64,000 bases of DNA from Rhodohalobacter halophilus. GTDB lineage: Bacteria; Bacteroidota; Rhodothermia; Balneolales; Balneolaceae. Positions 47,053 to 57,004 of the stretch are shown here, one piece after another (position 1 is the first letter of the stretch; the number at the start of each line of letters is the position of its first letter). A program made the position numbers and the translations under genes. The DNA lies in assembly GCF_001715195.1 (NCBI RefSeq), contig NZ_MDWE01000036.1:26144-90143 (forward strand), read 5' to 3'. The notes beneath the pieces are model-generated. The model saw only the letters and a list, made by a program, of their open reading frames with translations, was not told where the DNA came from and made no database searches.

Positions 47053-47178
47053 TATAAATGTTGTTTCGCTTTAGCTTTTAAGGCTCTATGTATCAATTGA
47101 ATTAGTGATCCTCCCTCAAAATAAAGGTAATAAGTATGATGTAAACCAGAATTGGAGGAAATTCTGGGACACCCCTCT

Positions 47179-47204
47179 TAATCTCCCCTTTTTAGGGGAG
47201 ATTA
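47179..47204. repeat. Hairpin repeat between the two phosphodiesterase genes
   Basis: TAATCTCCCC and GGGGAGATTA form a perfect 10-base inverted repeat with a 6-base loop. No T run follows on the minus strand, so it is a weak terminator for the upstream gene. The flank GGGACACCCCTCTTAATC looks like a dispersed intergenic repeat. A T run does follow on the plus strand at about 47214-47221. Confidence 0.5.
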
Positions 47205-47226
47205 TCTTTCAGAACTTTTTTTAAAA

Positions 47227-48468
47227 TCATTTAAACTGAGGCTCTAAGATATGAATTAATGAACCAAGTCTCCCGTCGTTTGGAGACGGTTCAAGATCCA
47301 GCAGATGAGCCATGAGTTCATAGAGATGAATATTTTGAAAACCTTCTGTTGTTATCCCCTGCCTGAACGAGGGACCTGCTGCAAGAAAAAAGCTATGCAT
47401 TTCAGGATACCGATTGTCATACCCGTGAGCGCCGCCCGTAACTCCATACTGTTCGAGTCTACCTGAGGTCGTGATACTGTAACCCAAATCTGCAATCAGA
47501 ATGATTTCCGGAACGCGATCATGTTTTTTAAAATGAAGACGATTCGGAAGATCCTCTTTTTTGTATACCCTGAAATTCTCCTCATTTGCTTTCAGCGACT
47601 CATAAATTTCAGCCGATATTCCTTCATTTGGCCGAATCATCGCCACAGGGTTCCAGTCGATCACCTCAACTGTTTCATGGTCAATGAGCTGATCCAGAAG
47701 AATTACCCGCTCATCCGACACATCCGCCATTCCGTGATCGGATACAATGATGATGTTGAGATCATTCAGCAAATCTGTTCTCTCTAACTCTGACATCAAG
47801 TATCCAATCTGCTCATCCACCTCCCGAACTGCCGCTGCAGTTGAATCCGATTCGGGCCCATACCGATGGCCGTATGTATCCACCTTACTGAAATAGAGTG
47901 TCATAAAACCGGGCGATAGTTCCGGCTCCATCGTCATCCAGTGTATTACCGAGTCGACCCTTGCAGTGTAGGGCAGATCGTCATCATAGGGGTACGAGTA
48001 GGTTGGAAACTCACCGCCGATTGGCGCTTCTGATCCCGGCCAGAACATCGGTGCCGTTTTTAAACCTTGCTTCTCAGCCGTTACCCAGATCGGCTCTCCC
48101 TCATACCATTGTGCATTTCGGACCGCTTCCCGGTTGCCAAGGCTGTAAAATGCATCCATTTCTGCATCATACATGTTATTGGCAATCAACCCGCTGTTTT
48201 CTGGATAGAGTCCCGTAACGATGGAGTAGTGATTAGGAAAGGTTTTTGTGGGAAAAACCGGAATCATAAAATCTGCAAGAACTCCGGTTTCGACCAGTTG
48301 ATCCAGGTTTGAAGTTTCATATCGATCCAAATAATCCGGATGAAATCCATCGATGGAAATCAGAAGCAGTTTTGCCTTCTGCGGCTCTGTCTCTTCAGAA
48401 CAAGACATTAAAAATCCGGTAATAAACAATAAGACGAAGTAAAGTAAATAGGAGTATTTAGTTGGCAT
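47227..48468 (-). CDS. NPP-type nucleotide pyrophosphatase/phosphodiesterase lipoprotein (copy 2)
   Basis: 413 aa. I chose ATG 48468: the longer frame from 48564 would run through the terminator of the TonB receptor gene, while 48468 gives a lipoprotein signal with Cys23 (GFLMSC). The nucleophile motif is PTKTFPNH (Thr76), metal residues are in SIDGFH, VSDHGMA and GAHGYDN. Same length and motif order as copy 1, so the pair arose by tandem duplication. Substrate difference is unknown. Confidence 0.9.
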   Translation of the reverse strand: MPTKYSYLLYFVLLFITGFLMSCSEETEPQKAKLLLISIDGFHPDYLDRYETSNLDQLVETGVLADFMIPVFPTKTFPNHYSIVTGLYPENSGLIANNMYDAEMDAFYSLGNREAVRNAQWYEGEPIWVTAEKQGLKTAPMFWPGSEAPIGGEFPTYSYPYDDDLPYTARVDSVIHWMTMEPELSPGFMTLYFSKVDTYGHRYGPESDSTAAAVREVDEQIGYLMSELERTDLLNDLNIIIVSDHGMADVSDERVILLDQLIDHETVEVIDWNPVAMIRPNEGISAEIYESLKANEENFRVYKKEDLPNRLHFKKHDRVPEIILIADLGYSITTSGRLEQYGVTGGAHGYDNRYPEMHSFFLAAGPSFRQGITTEGFQNIHLYELMAHLLDLEPSPNDGRLGSLIHILEPQFK

Positions 48469-48525
48469 CTGTGATTGAGCATTTAGAACGTTGAAAATTT
48501 GATATGCCGGTTTCGAAATATAAAA

Positions 48526-48554
48526 AAAGGGCATCCGTAAAACGGCTGCCCTTT
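48526..48554 (-). terminator. Terminator of TonB receptor 1
   Basis: On the minus strand AAAGGGCA-GCCGT pairs with ACGG-TGCCCTTT across one mismatch, followed by TTTTTTT. It lies 20 bases beyond the receptor stop and shows that the phosphodiesterase genes probably have their own promoter. Confidence 0.85.
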
Positions 48555-48573
48555 CTCTGTACATTTAGAAAAA

Positions 48574-51500
48574 TTAATTAAACAGATAACGAATTGTAAA
48601 CTGAACCTGAAAAACATCATTCAGGTTTGCTGTATCCTCATACGTTTTGCTAATCAACTCGTCGCCAACTCGTCTTAACTGATACTGCATTTCACCATTT
48701 CCATCTGCTCCGGTATAGATAAGCGGTTGGGTTGTTACAAATCGTTTACCTGTTCCCCATGAGTTAGAAATGAGATTACCAAAGTTTACAATATCAGCAC
48801 GGAGTACAAAAGCTTGCCGCTTATTGAAAACATCTGCAAAAAACTCCTGTTCCACAGCTAAATCCGCATTGAATACCATCGGTAATCTTGCACCATTACG
48901 CTGTGCATATTGCCCCCTGTTTTTGCTCAAGTAGGCGTCTTGCTCAATAAACGCATCCCAGGCTTCTGCTTGCTGCTGTGCCGTGAATATCACATTGTCA
49001 TTGCTATCGAGGATTGGAGCAAAGTTCATTTCAGATGTATTGCTGTGGATGTAAATCAGATCCGATCCGGAACCACTTGCACCGGTTGCACTGCCTGAGA
49101 ATGTATAGCTTGCCGTACCTCCCGTTCTGCCTTCCCAATAAACGGAGAAGGTTGTTGCACCAAACTTAAAGAACTCATTTCGATATGATAATGCAGCAAA
49201 TACACGATGACCGGCCGTATTATCTGAAAATCCAACACCGGGGTTATTCGGATCTCCAATGTGTGGATTGTTGTTCCATGAACCAAATGCAATGGATCCC
49301 GGATTGATCGTGTTTTTCGCAATTCCGTAATTGTAGGCAACTTTACCATAAAGACCATCTCTTACCGGGCGCTCCAGGGAGGCTGACAGGTTCCAGTAGT
49401 ACCCGTCATTTTGATTCGTTAGTACAATGGCACTCGTCACATTACTGTTGATTCTGTTTCCGGATGTCCACCTTGGACGATCATCCACACCGGAAAATTG
49501 TGAATCAGGATTCGAGAGATTGGCATTGTAGTAAGCAATACCATTCACATCCCGACTGTACATAACCTCAACAGTACCGATCAGTCCTAAGAATGGAAGC
49601 TCCTGATCCAATGCAATGTTACTGCGCCATACTTGCGGAAACTTGAAATCCTCTTCGGTAAATGCCAATCCATAACTTGATGCGGGATCTCCGGTTACAT
49701 TAGCCGGCTTGTAGTGATCCGGATCGGGGTGAAAGGGTCGGTCTGTAGTATTTTCAATCTGCTCAAAACCGGTTAACACTCCATTTTCGCCAATTTGATT
49801 TGAAATCCACACATAAGCCGGAGGGCCGGTAAAAATTCCTGTACCTCCACGAACCTGTGATCGCAACTCTCCTCCGAGATCCAGGTTAAACCCTAAACGT
49901 GGCGACCAAAGGATGTTTGGATCCGGCAGCTTATCTGTAGCAAACTGTACGGCATTTCCACTCGGATCACGGAAAGTGAGGCTTTCTACCTCCTGATTTC
50001 TGAAACCGGTGTCACCAAAAAACGGCACATCCGCTCTCATACCTATTGTAAGGTTCAAATTACTATTCACTCTCCATTCGGTCTGTCCAAATAGTCCGGT
50101 TGAAAAGACTTCCAGAGGCTGAACAGGTTTGTCAAAGCCCGGCTGGTTCGCCCATCTGACCTGGAATCTTCTAAGCTCAACAGGCGAAGTAGTTCGGTTT
50201 GGATTACTCAGGTAGTCGTTTGCATCTTCATAGAAATCATCTAATGAATTATAGACATATGCACTTTGCGATCCGGGGAAAAAGACGTTCTCCGATTCAA
50301 AGTACTCTGCGGAAACCCCCAGTGTAATCAGATGATCTCCCCTGTTCATCGTGAAATTATTTTGAAACTGGAAGGTTTTGTAGCGCAACTCATTATTCGG
50401 GGTGAACGGCTCAAAACCGAATGAAGTGTATGTGGAACCATCCTGCAATATATCTACCATCGGGAAAAATTCACCTCGGGAGTCACGGCTTTCATCCTGA
50501 TAGGTGTAGCCGATGATCATGTTATTCGACATATTGGACCCAAGATTGGAGTTCCATTCACCAATAATCGATCGAATATTCTCAAGTATGATGTAATTCG
50601 AATTTCTGGGGTTGATCGCGCTAGTACTGGTTCTTCGGCTTCCAAAACCCAGGGACGATGAGTTAGACATCAATACATCGGTCTGTGAATCGAGGTGAGT
50701 GTAGCGGAGACTCAGCTTGTTTCGGTCGTTTAAGTTGTAGTCCAGCTTCCCGAGAAAACGGGTTGATGGAGTCTCGTTATCGTACCCGGTGTACGGCCCT
50801 GTTTCATAACCAAAGTTTTGACTTAAAAAATTACTGAGCTGATCTAAGTCTGACTGCAATACTCTGGTTATGTTACCGCCAACCGGCTGTCCGCCTTCAT
50901 TTGGCAAAAATGTAGTTCCCGGAGCTGTTACATTTTGCGTTTCAAAACTGGTAAAAAAGAAGAGTTTATCTTTAATAATAGGCCCGCCCAAACGAACTCC
51001 AAACATTCTGTCCTGAAATTCTCCGGCACTTACGGTTTGTCCGCTGGCGTCAGTACCTACGAGGTTATCATTCGTAAACTGGTAGTACACAGACCCCGTA
51101 AACTCATTTGTTCCGCTTCTTGTAACAGAGTTAACCCCCGCCCCGACAAAGCTTCCCTCCCGTACATCATAGGGGGCAACATTCACTTGAACCTGCTCAA
51201 TAGCATCCAGTGAAATTGGAGGAACACCGGTACGCCCACCCGGCTCAGATGTTGACCCCAGTCCAAACTGATTATTAAACGCAGAACCATCCACGGTAAA
51301 ATGGTTGGATCGATAGTCCTGACCTGCGAAAGAATTTCCGCTTGCCTGCGGTGTTAGCCTTGTAAAATCGGTAATGGACCGGGAAACCGTAGGCAGCCTG
51401 TCTAACGATTCACGATTGATGGATGTAGAAGCGCCGGTTCTCTCCGAACTTATGATTGCCCCTCTGCTGCCCACAACAACCACTTCCTCAAGTTCTGTAC

Positions 51501-51849
51501 CTGCCTCTTGCAGAACAACTTCAAGGTCTGTTGTGACCCCGAGACTTAATTGGATATTCTCAAACCTTCTCGTTTCAAAACCTACAAATGAAACGGTTAC
51601 GGTATACGGACCACCAACTCGCATCCCGGTGAGGCTGAAACGGCCGTTACTTGTTGTTGATGTTCCGTATTGAGTACCTGACGGTTCATGAACGGCACGA
51701 ACCGTTGCTCCCGGCAATGGCTCACCGGACTGATCAACGACAACACCGCTGATCGACGAAGTTGTTACCTGTGCATTTGAATTTGGCACGACACCAAAAA
51801 CAAAAACAGCTAATAAAGCTGCCCATATATTTATGTATATGTTTTTCAT
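48574..51849 (-). CDS. TonB-dependent receptor with carboxypeptidase-like domain, Oar-like (1)
   Basis: 1091 aa outer-membrane protein. Signal peptide to about residue 26, a CarboxypepD_reg domain (about 28-115: GVVVDQSGEPLPGATVRAV), a plug with SVTRSGTNEFTGSVYYQ, and a large beta-barrel ending in aromatic-rich FTIRYLFN. Oar-like receptors have no SusD partner, and none is seen. They are implicated in uptake of peptides or other large molecules; the ligand is unknown. Paralog of the next gene. Confidence 0.87.
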   Translation of the reverse strand: MKNIYINIWAALLAVFVFGVVPNSNAQVTTSSISGVVVDQSGEPLPGATVRAVHEPSGTQYGTSTTSNGRFSLTGMRVGGPYTVTVSFVGFETRRFENIQLSLGVTTDLEVVLQEAGTELEEVVVVGSRGAIISSERTGASTSINRESLDRLPTVSRSITDFTRLTPQASGNSFAGQDYRSNHFTVDGSAFNNQFGLGSTSEPGGRTGVPPISLDAIEQVQVNVAPYDVREGSFVGAGVNSVTRSGTNEFTGSVYYQFTNDNLVGTDASGQTVSAGEFQDRMFGVRLGGPIIKDKLFFFTSFETQNVTAPGTTFLPNEGGQPVGGNITRVLQSDLDQLSNFLSQNFGYETGPYTGYDNETPSTRFLGKLDYNLNDRNKLSLRYTHLDSQTDVLMSNSSSLGFGSRRTSTSAINPRNSNYIILENIRSIIGEWNSNLGSNMSNNMIIGYTYQDESRDSRGEFFPMVDILQDGSTYTSFGFEPFTPNNELRYKTFQFQNNFTMNRGDHLITLGVSAEYFESENVFFPGSQSAYVYNSLDDFYEDANDYLSNPNRTTSPVELRRFQVRWANQPGFDKPVQPLEVFSTGLFGQTEWRVNSNLNLTIGMRADVPFFGDTGFRNQEVESLTFRDPSGNAVQFATDKLPDPNILWSPRLGFNLDLGGELRSQVRGGTGIFTGPPAYVWISNQIGENGVLTGFEQIENTTDRPFHPDPDHYKPANVTGDPASSYGLAFTEEDFKFPQVWRSNIALDQELPFLGLIGTVEVMYSRDVNGIAYYNANLSNPDSQFSGVDDRPRWTSGNRINSNVTSAIVLTNQNDGYYWNLSASLERPVRDGLYGKVAYNYGIAKNTINPGSIAFGSWNNNPHIGDPNNPGVGFSDNTAGHRVFAALSYRNEFFKFGATTFSVYWEGRTGGTASYTFSGSATGASGSGSDLIYIHSNTSEMNFAPILDSNDNVIFTAQQQAEAWDAFIEQDAYLSKNRGQYAQRNGARLPMVFNADLAVEQEFFADVFNKRQAFVLRADIVNFGNLISNSWGTGKRFVTTQPLIYTGADGNGEMQYQLRRVGDELISKTYEDTANLNDVFQVQFTIRYLFN

Positions 51850-52025
51850 AACCCTATTGTTTGATTTGGAGAAATTTTCATAACGTTCTTGAAGCTAATT
51901 ATCCAATATTAACTAATTATTTCTTTGAAATGAATAGACAGCTTATTTGCAGAAAAATTCTAATCAAACATACACCATTCGCAAGCTTAACTGTCTGATC
52001 AGGTTGAGGATAGTATTGAAACAAA

Positions 52026-52057
52026 AAAAGGGGAAGCCTGTTGAGGCTTCCCCTTTT
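52026..52057 (-). terminator. Terminator of TonB receptor 2
   Basis: Perfect 13-base inverted repeat (AAAAGGGGAAGCC / GGCTTCCCCTTTT) with a 6-base loop, followed by a T run on the minus strand. It is 24 bases beyond the receptor stop. Confidence 0.92.
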
Positions 52058-52080
52058 AAAAAATCGGTTTTCAGCAAACT

Positions 52081-55000
52081 TTAGAAGTTATACTTCACTG
52101 AAAACTGCATTTGCCATCTTGAACCGAAGTCGCTGACGTTATATCGCCTATCTTCTGTTACGTTTTCAGGATCAAAGAAAACTACCGGCTTATCCAAATC
52201 TGCATTTGTCAGACCTAAGCCCGGATTGTCGTCAATGAAGTCCTGATCTACATACTGTTGAAAGTCAAACGCACGATAGTTATTAAAGCTAACGCCTTTA
52301 CGCACGCCCCACTCAGAGTTCAGGAAGTTAAGCACATTAATCATACTGGCGCTAAACTCAACAGACTGGCCATTAAAAGTCTCAACTAGTTGACTTACTT
52401 TGAAGTCAAGGAAGTTTGTCCATGGCTCTCGAGCTGTATTTCGATCCACGTGTGTTCCACGATAGTCACTCAGTGAACTCTCACTGGATAACCATTCGTC
52501 AAACTCATTCCAGTTATTGCTCATCAGAATAACTTCACCCTCTTCTGCCGGAACATAGATCAGGTCGTTGTCAAATCGCCCGTCACCATTTGCATCTCCG
52601 TTGTAAATCCAACTGTAAGGTGTTCCGGAACGTCCATCATAAACTAATGAGAAGGTTGTTGCGAAGCGGTCCGCCCATGTTAATCTATAAGATGCAATAC
52701 CAAGAATTCGATGTCTTCTCTCAAAATCGGCTGTACCAACTTCAGGATTGTTTACATCTACGTTCTCGTTGTATTGCCAGTTAGAAATTGCACGACTGGA
52801 AGTACCGTTATTCACGTTTTTCGCTCTGTTATAGGTATATGCAAATTTCGTGAATAATCCGCTCTCAAAACGTTTTTCCAATTCAGCAGTGATGCTATAC
52901 TGATATCCTTTATTGCTGTTCTTAAGGAGCAGCGCATTAGTGAAGTTAGGATCCTTTCTGGATGGATTACCTGATGCATTTCCGAATCTGGAGTTAAAGA
53001 AGATGTCTCCATATATCGGACGTCCATATGCAGATGTTCCTTGCTGAACAAGATTGATGTTTTCAAATACTACATCATTAATTGCTTTAGAAAAAACACC
53101 TTCTAATGTACCACGGATACCAAAAGGCAACTCCTGATCAACAGCTAAGTTAGCCTTGAATGATTGTGGATATTTAAAATCATCCGCAATCAGGTTAATC
53201 TCAGATGTTTCGATTGGATCAAGAACATTACTGGTGTTTGGTGTCGGTTGGTTATCCGGATCCGGAGAAAACAATCCATCGAATCTACCAAAGTTTGTTC
53301 CGGTATCAATACGCCCGTAATCTACTCCGGTGTTACTGTACTGATTAGAGATCCATACAAATGGAGGAGTTCCTGAGAAGATACCTGCACCACCACGAAC
53401 CTGCGTTGTTCTGGCTCCCTGACTGGCATCCCAGTTGAATCCGAATCTTGGTGCCCACAATATATTCCCTGAAGCAACTTTATCTGTAGAGTAACCTGGG
53501 AATGCGACCGGTACCTGTGGATTAAATGTAGGATCGTCTGGCAATACCGGGATATCAATTCTCAATCCGTAGGTTAATGTCAGATCGTTGTTCACTGTCC
53601 ATTTGTCCTGCGCATATAGACCAAACTGCATACCTGTAAAGTTCGCGGTTGGGCTTCCGCCTGGAAGCAGATAGCTGTGCTGGTAACTTACAGGGTCGCC
53701 GGCTTCAAGATCATCGATATCGAAAAATGTATAAGTACCGAATGCATCCTGAACAAACAGGTTATCAAATGTAAAGATCTGATTACTCGTACCCAATGTC
53801 AGTTCGTGTGCACCTGAGATGTAAGTGAAGTTGTTTGTGATCTCAATCAGGTCCTGGTCCAAAGCGTTTGCCTGTGAGAAACGCTCAACCCCGGCATTAA
53901 TAGCACCGAAGTTACCCGGACTTACTGATGGGTCATCGTAAGGAATACTCACGGTTACACTTGGAAATCGCTGTGCAGGAACATCTCGGGAATCACGAAT
54001 GGCTGTGTAAACTACCCGAGCTTCATTAAACGCATTGTCACTGATTCTACTTGTCAATTCTGCAACAACAGAGTTCTGCTTACTATTGAAGTTGTACTGA
54101 CGATTGGAGAATGTGAATGAGCTTGATCCACGGCTGATACCACGGTTTGCAATTGCATCTACATAGTTATACCGGAAACTTAGTTTGTGATCCTGGTTGA
54201 TATTCCAATCAAGCTTAGCCAATACTTTGTCGTTATTTGTATCAGTATCTAAAGGTGATGTAAATGCACCGGGATCGTAATTATATGTATTTATCAACAC
54301 ATCTTTAACTTCCTGAAGAGTTGATGACTCAAATCCGATCACGTTAGGTGCTCCACTGCCTAAAATTCCGCTTGTAATAGGACTGGTTTCACGCTTGAAC
54401 TCAGCATTCACGAAGAAGAAAAGCTTATCCTGAATGATTGGACCGCCAACATTCAAACCGATGTAACGCTCGGTGAAGTCAGGGAAATCATTGGATTCGT
54501 CCCCGTCAATCTCATAATTCCCTACCAGGTTTTGATTTCTGGTCTGGAAATAGACAGAACCTGTATATTCGTTGGTACCACTCTTGGTAATCGCATTAAC
54601 CTGACCGCCGGTAAATCCGTTATTGGTCACATCAAATGGAGCGATATCTACGTTAAACTCAGCAATCGCGTCGATACTCAGTGGAGAACCTACCCCTGCC
54701 TGAGATCCCGGAGTTGCATCACCCAATCCAAAGACGTCGTTGAGGGTCGCACCGTCAACAAGAATGTTGTTGTAACGGTCATTCGCACCACCAAAACTGT
54801 TTCCGCTTGTTAGCTGAGGGGTCAGACGGGTAAAGTCTCCCAGAGAACGGAAAACACTTGGTGTGGTTGCAATATCTTCACTGGAAATATTGGTTCTTGC
54901 ACCGGTTCTGTCTGAGTTAAAAATCTGATCTGCAACCGCTGTCACAGAAATCTCTCCTAATTCAAGTGAACCCTCTTCGAGCTCAAAGTTAAGAGTTACA

Positions 55001-55302
55001 CGCTCACCCAACTCAATTCTGTTGATCTCTTTGATCTGAGAATTAAAGCCGATGAAAGTCACTCGCACCTCATATGGACCGCCTACACGTACATTTCTGA
55101 GTGTATATCGACCGTCAACACGGGTGGTCGTACCATATTCTGTTCCGGTTGGCATATGCACAGCAACCACGTTGGCTCCCGGCAACGGCTCACCCGTCAC
55201 ATCTGTAATTGTTCCTTCAATCGACCCGGTTGTGGTACCCTGTGCGAACACAGAAATTGGTAACACAAGCAGTGCGACGAATAGTAGTAAATATCGTTTC
55301 AT
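52081..55302 (-). CDS. TonB-dependent receptor with carboxypeptidase-like domain, Oar-like (2)
   Basis: 1073 aa. Signal peptide cut after VFAQG, CarboxypepD_reg domain (GTITDVTGEPLPGANVVAV), plug with AITKSGTNEYTGSVYFQ and a large barrel ending in MQFSVKYNF. Same architecture and motif order as receptor 1, so a tandem duplication is likely. A strong terminator separates the two, so they are probably regulated independently. Confidence 0.87.
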   Translation of the reverse strand: MKRYLLLFVALLVLPISVFAQGTTTGSIEGTITDVTGEPLPGANVVAVHMPTGTEYGTTTRVDGRYTLRNVRVGGPYEVRVTFIGFNSQIKEINRIELGERVTLNFELEEGSLELGEISVTAVADQIFNSDRTGARTNISSEDIATTPSVFRSLGDFTRLTPQLTSGNSFGGANDRYNNILVDGATLNDVFGLGDATPGSQAGVGSPLSIDAIAEFNVDIAPFDVTNNGFTGGQVNAITKSGTNEYTGSVYFQTRNQNLVGNYEIDGDESNDFPDFTERYIGLNVGGPIIQDKLFFFVNAEFKRETSPITSGILGSGAPNVIGFESSTLQEVKDVLINTYNYDPGAFTSPLDTDTNNDKVLAKLDWNINQDHKLSFRYNYVDAIANRGISRGSSSFTFSNRQYNFNSKQNSVVAELTSRISDNAFNEARVVYTAIRDSRDVPAQRFPSVTVSIPYDDPSVSPGNFGAINAGVERFSQANALDQDLIEITNNFTYISGAHELTLGTSNQIFTFDNLFVQDAFGTYTFFDIDDLEAGDPVSYQHSYLLPGGSPTANFTGMQFGLYAQDKWTVNNDLTLTYGLRIDIPVLPDDPTFNPQVPVAFPGYSTDKVASGNILWAPRFGFNWDASQGARTTQVRGGAGIFSGTPPFVWISNQYSNTGVDYGRIDTGTNFGRFDGLFSPDPDNQPTPNTSNVLDPIETSEINLIADDFKYPQSFKANLAVDQELPFGIRGTLEGVFSKAINDVVFENINLVQQGTSAYGRPIYGDIFFNSRFGNASGNPSRKDPNFTNALLLKNSNKGYQYSITAELEKRFESGLFTKFAYTYNRAKNVNNGTSSRAISNWQYNENVDVNNPEVGTADFERRHRILGIASYRLTWADRFATTFSLVYDGRSGTPYSWIYNGDANGDGRFDNDLIYVPAEEGEVILMSNNWNEFDEWLSSESSLSDYRGTHVDRNTAREPWTNFLDFKVSQLVETFNGQSVEFSASMINVLNFLNSEWGVRKGVSFNNYRAFDFQQYVDQDFIDDNPGLGLTNADLDKPVVFFDPENVTEDRRYNVSDFGSRWQMQFSVKYNF

Positions 55303-55509
55303 AAGTAGCGATATATTTGCGTTAGCTTTTTGATTTTTAGTAGTAGTCAGGAATATAACAGCTGTATGTTAACCGACTATTAAATTCGGCGAAAAGGTAA
55401 AGATTTTTCGGCGTGAATTGAACTGCTTGCACAAGATTATAACATTATAAACTCCCCCTGAAATTTCGCCCCTCTTTTTTCTCCCCTGCACCTTTCTGTC
55501 CCGCAACTA

Positions 55510-56202
55510 TTAAGGCGAAACACACCTTCTGTAGAACCTTACAAGATCCTTCTGGCTTGCCCCAAGGTAGTAGCCCAGCCAAATTGCAGAAAAAATGATT
55601 TGAAGCTTAATGGGTCCGACTTCTATGTATTTTCTGGCAGAAGTTATCACCTCGCGGCCTGACAGATAAAAGCGCCCACAGCCGTACAGCCGTTTATAAA
55701 TCTCCTGATCTTCCATTACCGTCAAGTTTTCATCAAATCCACCCGCTCTCTCAAAAACTTTTTTCCCCACAAACAGACTCTGATCACCAAATCGAAGTTC
55801 GGTCAGACGAAACCTTGTAAACCAGCTGTAGAAATTGAGCAGCGGATGGTTCCAGTCAAATTTCAGTCGAAAACAGCCAAAAGAGTAACCGCCTTCAATC
55901 GCTTCCGAAATCTCTTTGTCAAATCCGGGCGGGGGTTCTGAATCGGCGTGCAAGAAATATAGAACATCCCCTTCAGCAGCTTTTGTGCCGGCATTCATTT
56001 GAGCAGCCCTCCCTTTTTTTGAATGTACAATTTTTGCACCTAATCGCTGGGCTTCCTCAACAGTACGATCCGAGCTCCCTCCGTCAACTACAATAATTTC
56101 ATCAACTAAACCAGACTCCAATCTTTTTAGTGATTGAAACCTCATTCCAATCTGTTTCTCCTCATTAAGTACGGGAATGATCACACTTACTCTTCCGCTC
56201 AT
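55510..56202 (-). CDS. Family 2 glycosyltransferase, TIGR04283-like
   Basis: 230 aa GT-A fold: SVIIPVLNEEKQI, VDGGSSDRT, AQMNAG and the DXD-like HADSEPP, then RFGDQSLFVG. The family was named as transferase 2 associated with radical SAM/selenodomain or arsenosugar genes. No such gene lies here, so the product is unknown. It overlaps the partner transferase gene by four bases. Confidence 0.8.
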   Translation of the reverse strand: MSGRVSVIIPVLNEEKQIGMRFQSLKRLESGLVDEIIVVDGGSSDRTVEEAQRLGAKIVHSKKGRAAQMNAGTKAAEGDVLYFLHADSEPPPGFDKEISEAIEGGYSFGCFRLKFDWNHPLLNFYSWFTRFRLTELRFGDQSLFVGKKVFERAGGFDENLTVMEDQEIYKRLYGCGRFYLSGREVITSARKYIEVGPIKLQIIFSAIWLGYYLGASQKDLVRFYRRCVSP

Positions 56203-56804
56203 AGCTTCAGCCGGCTTCTTTTTAAATCTTCCTCGTCATCAATGTCGTTCAACACCGGCAGCAGAGTGTAGGAATCCGACAGTCCATTCAGCCTTTTGAT
56301 CGTCTCATCCAAGAGTGAACTCACACTCCATTCCATTTTTTCAAAAAGTTGTGGTATACACCTGCTCAACCCGATCAGGTAGTATCCCCCATCTTCTGCA
56401 GGCCCAATAACACAATCGCATCTCTTCAATTCTCTAAATCCCTTTTTGATTACACTCTCTGATATATCCGGACAATCACTCCCGATCAAGACAACCTCCT
56501 TGCATCCCGAAGAAAAACTCTGCTCAAAAGCATTTTTCATCCGATCTCCCAGGTCACCCCCCGACTGCACCGTTTTCTGATAGTTACTCTCATCAAATTG
56601 ATCCCCGGTCTCCAAATGTATTGAGTAGCTCACTATTTTGGCGGCATCAATGTTTTCTGTTGCTTGACTCGTCAACTCCAGAAGCCTGTTATAAACCCGA
56701 AGAGCTTTTTCATTCCCAACGGTTGCCGCCAACCGGGTTTTAACATTACCGACTGTTCGATTTTTGACAAATATGATCAAATGCCGACGATTTCTATCAC
56801 TCAT
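56199..56804 (-). CDS. DUF2064/TIGR04282-like nucleotidyl- or glycosyltransferase
   Basis: 201 aa. Motifs: FVKNRTVGNVKTRLA, GDLGDRMKNAF, VLIGSDCPDI and GPAEDGGYYLIGL, typical of the DUF2064 (GT-A like) family. Starts at ATG 56831 and TTG 56840 are also possible; I prefer ATG 56804 because it gives the usual short N-terminus before the nucleotide-binding strand. It is paired with the downstream TIGR04283-like gene, as in other genomes. Confidence 0.8.
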   Translation of the reverse strand: MSDRNRRHLIIFVKNRTVGNVKTRLAATVGNEKALRVYNRLLELTSQATENIDAAKIVSYSIHLETGDQFDESNYQKTVQSGGDLGDRMKNAFEQSFSSGCKEVVLIGSDCPDISESVIKKGFRELKRCDCVIGPAEDGGYYLIGLSRCIPQLFEKMEWSVSSLLDETIKRLNGLSDSYTLLPVLNDIDDEEDLKRSRLKL

Positions 56805-56940
56805 ATCCAATTTATCTAAATCATAATTCATGAAGATCAAAGCCCCTCAGCCTAAACGATTGCGGAACTTTTATTTACAATTATTGTTTAAATTCTAAAT
56901 GTTCACTCAATTAACTGAAGTTCTTTCTAACCGGGGATTT

Positions 56941-56948
56941 TATATTTG
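56941..56948 (+). promoter_or_regulatory. Possible Bacteroidota -7 promoter element
   Basis: TATATTTG fits TAnnTTTG exactly, 56 bases upstream of the outer-membrane protein ATG. No convincing -33 TTG is at the right distance, so this is weak. Confidence 0.25.
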
Positions 56949-57004
56949 TTACTTTTTTATTCGGTTGAATGATCTTCACACAAAGAAAAATAAAACCTAA
57001 TTCA

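Noticed and set aside
48469..48564. 32-residue N-terminal extension of the second phosphodiesterase
   Set aside because: It would translate through the terminator hairpin of the upstream receptor gene and hide the lipoprotein signal.
51965..51972. TATGTTTG on the minus strand, fits a -7 promoter element upstream of TonB receptor 1
   Set aside because: No -33 partner at proper spacing; AT-rich region makes chance likely.
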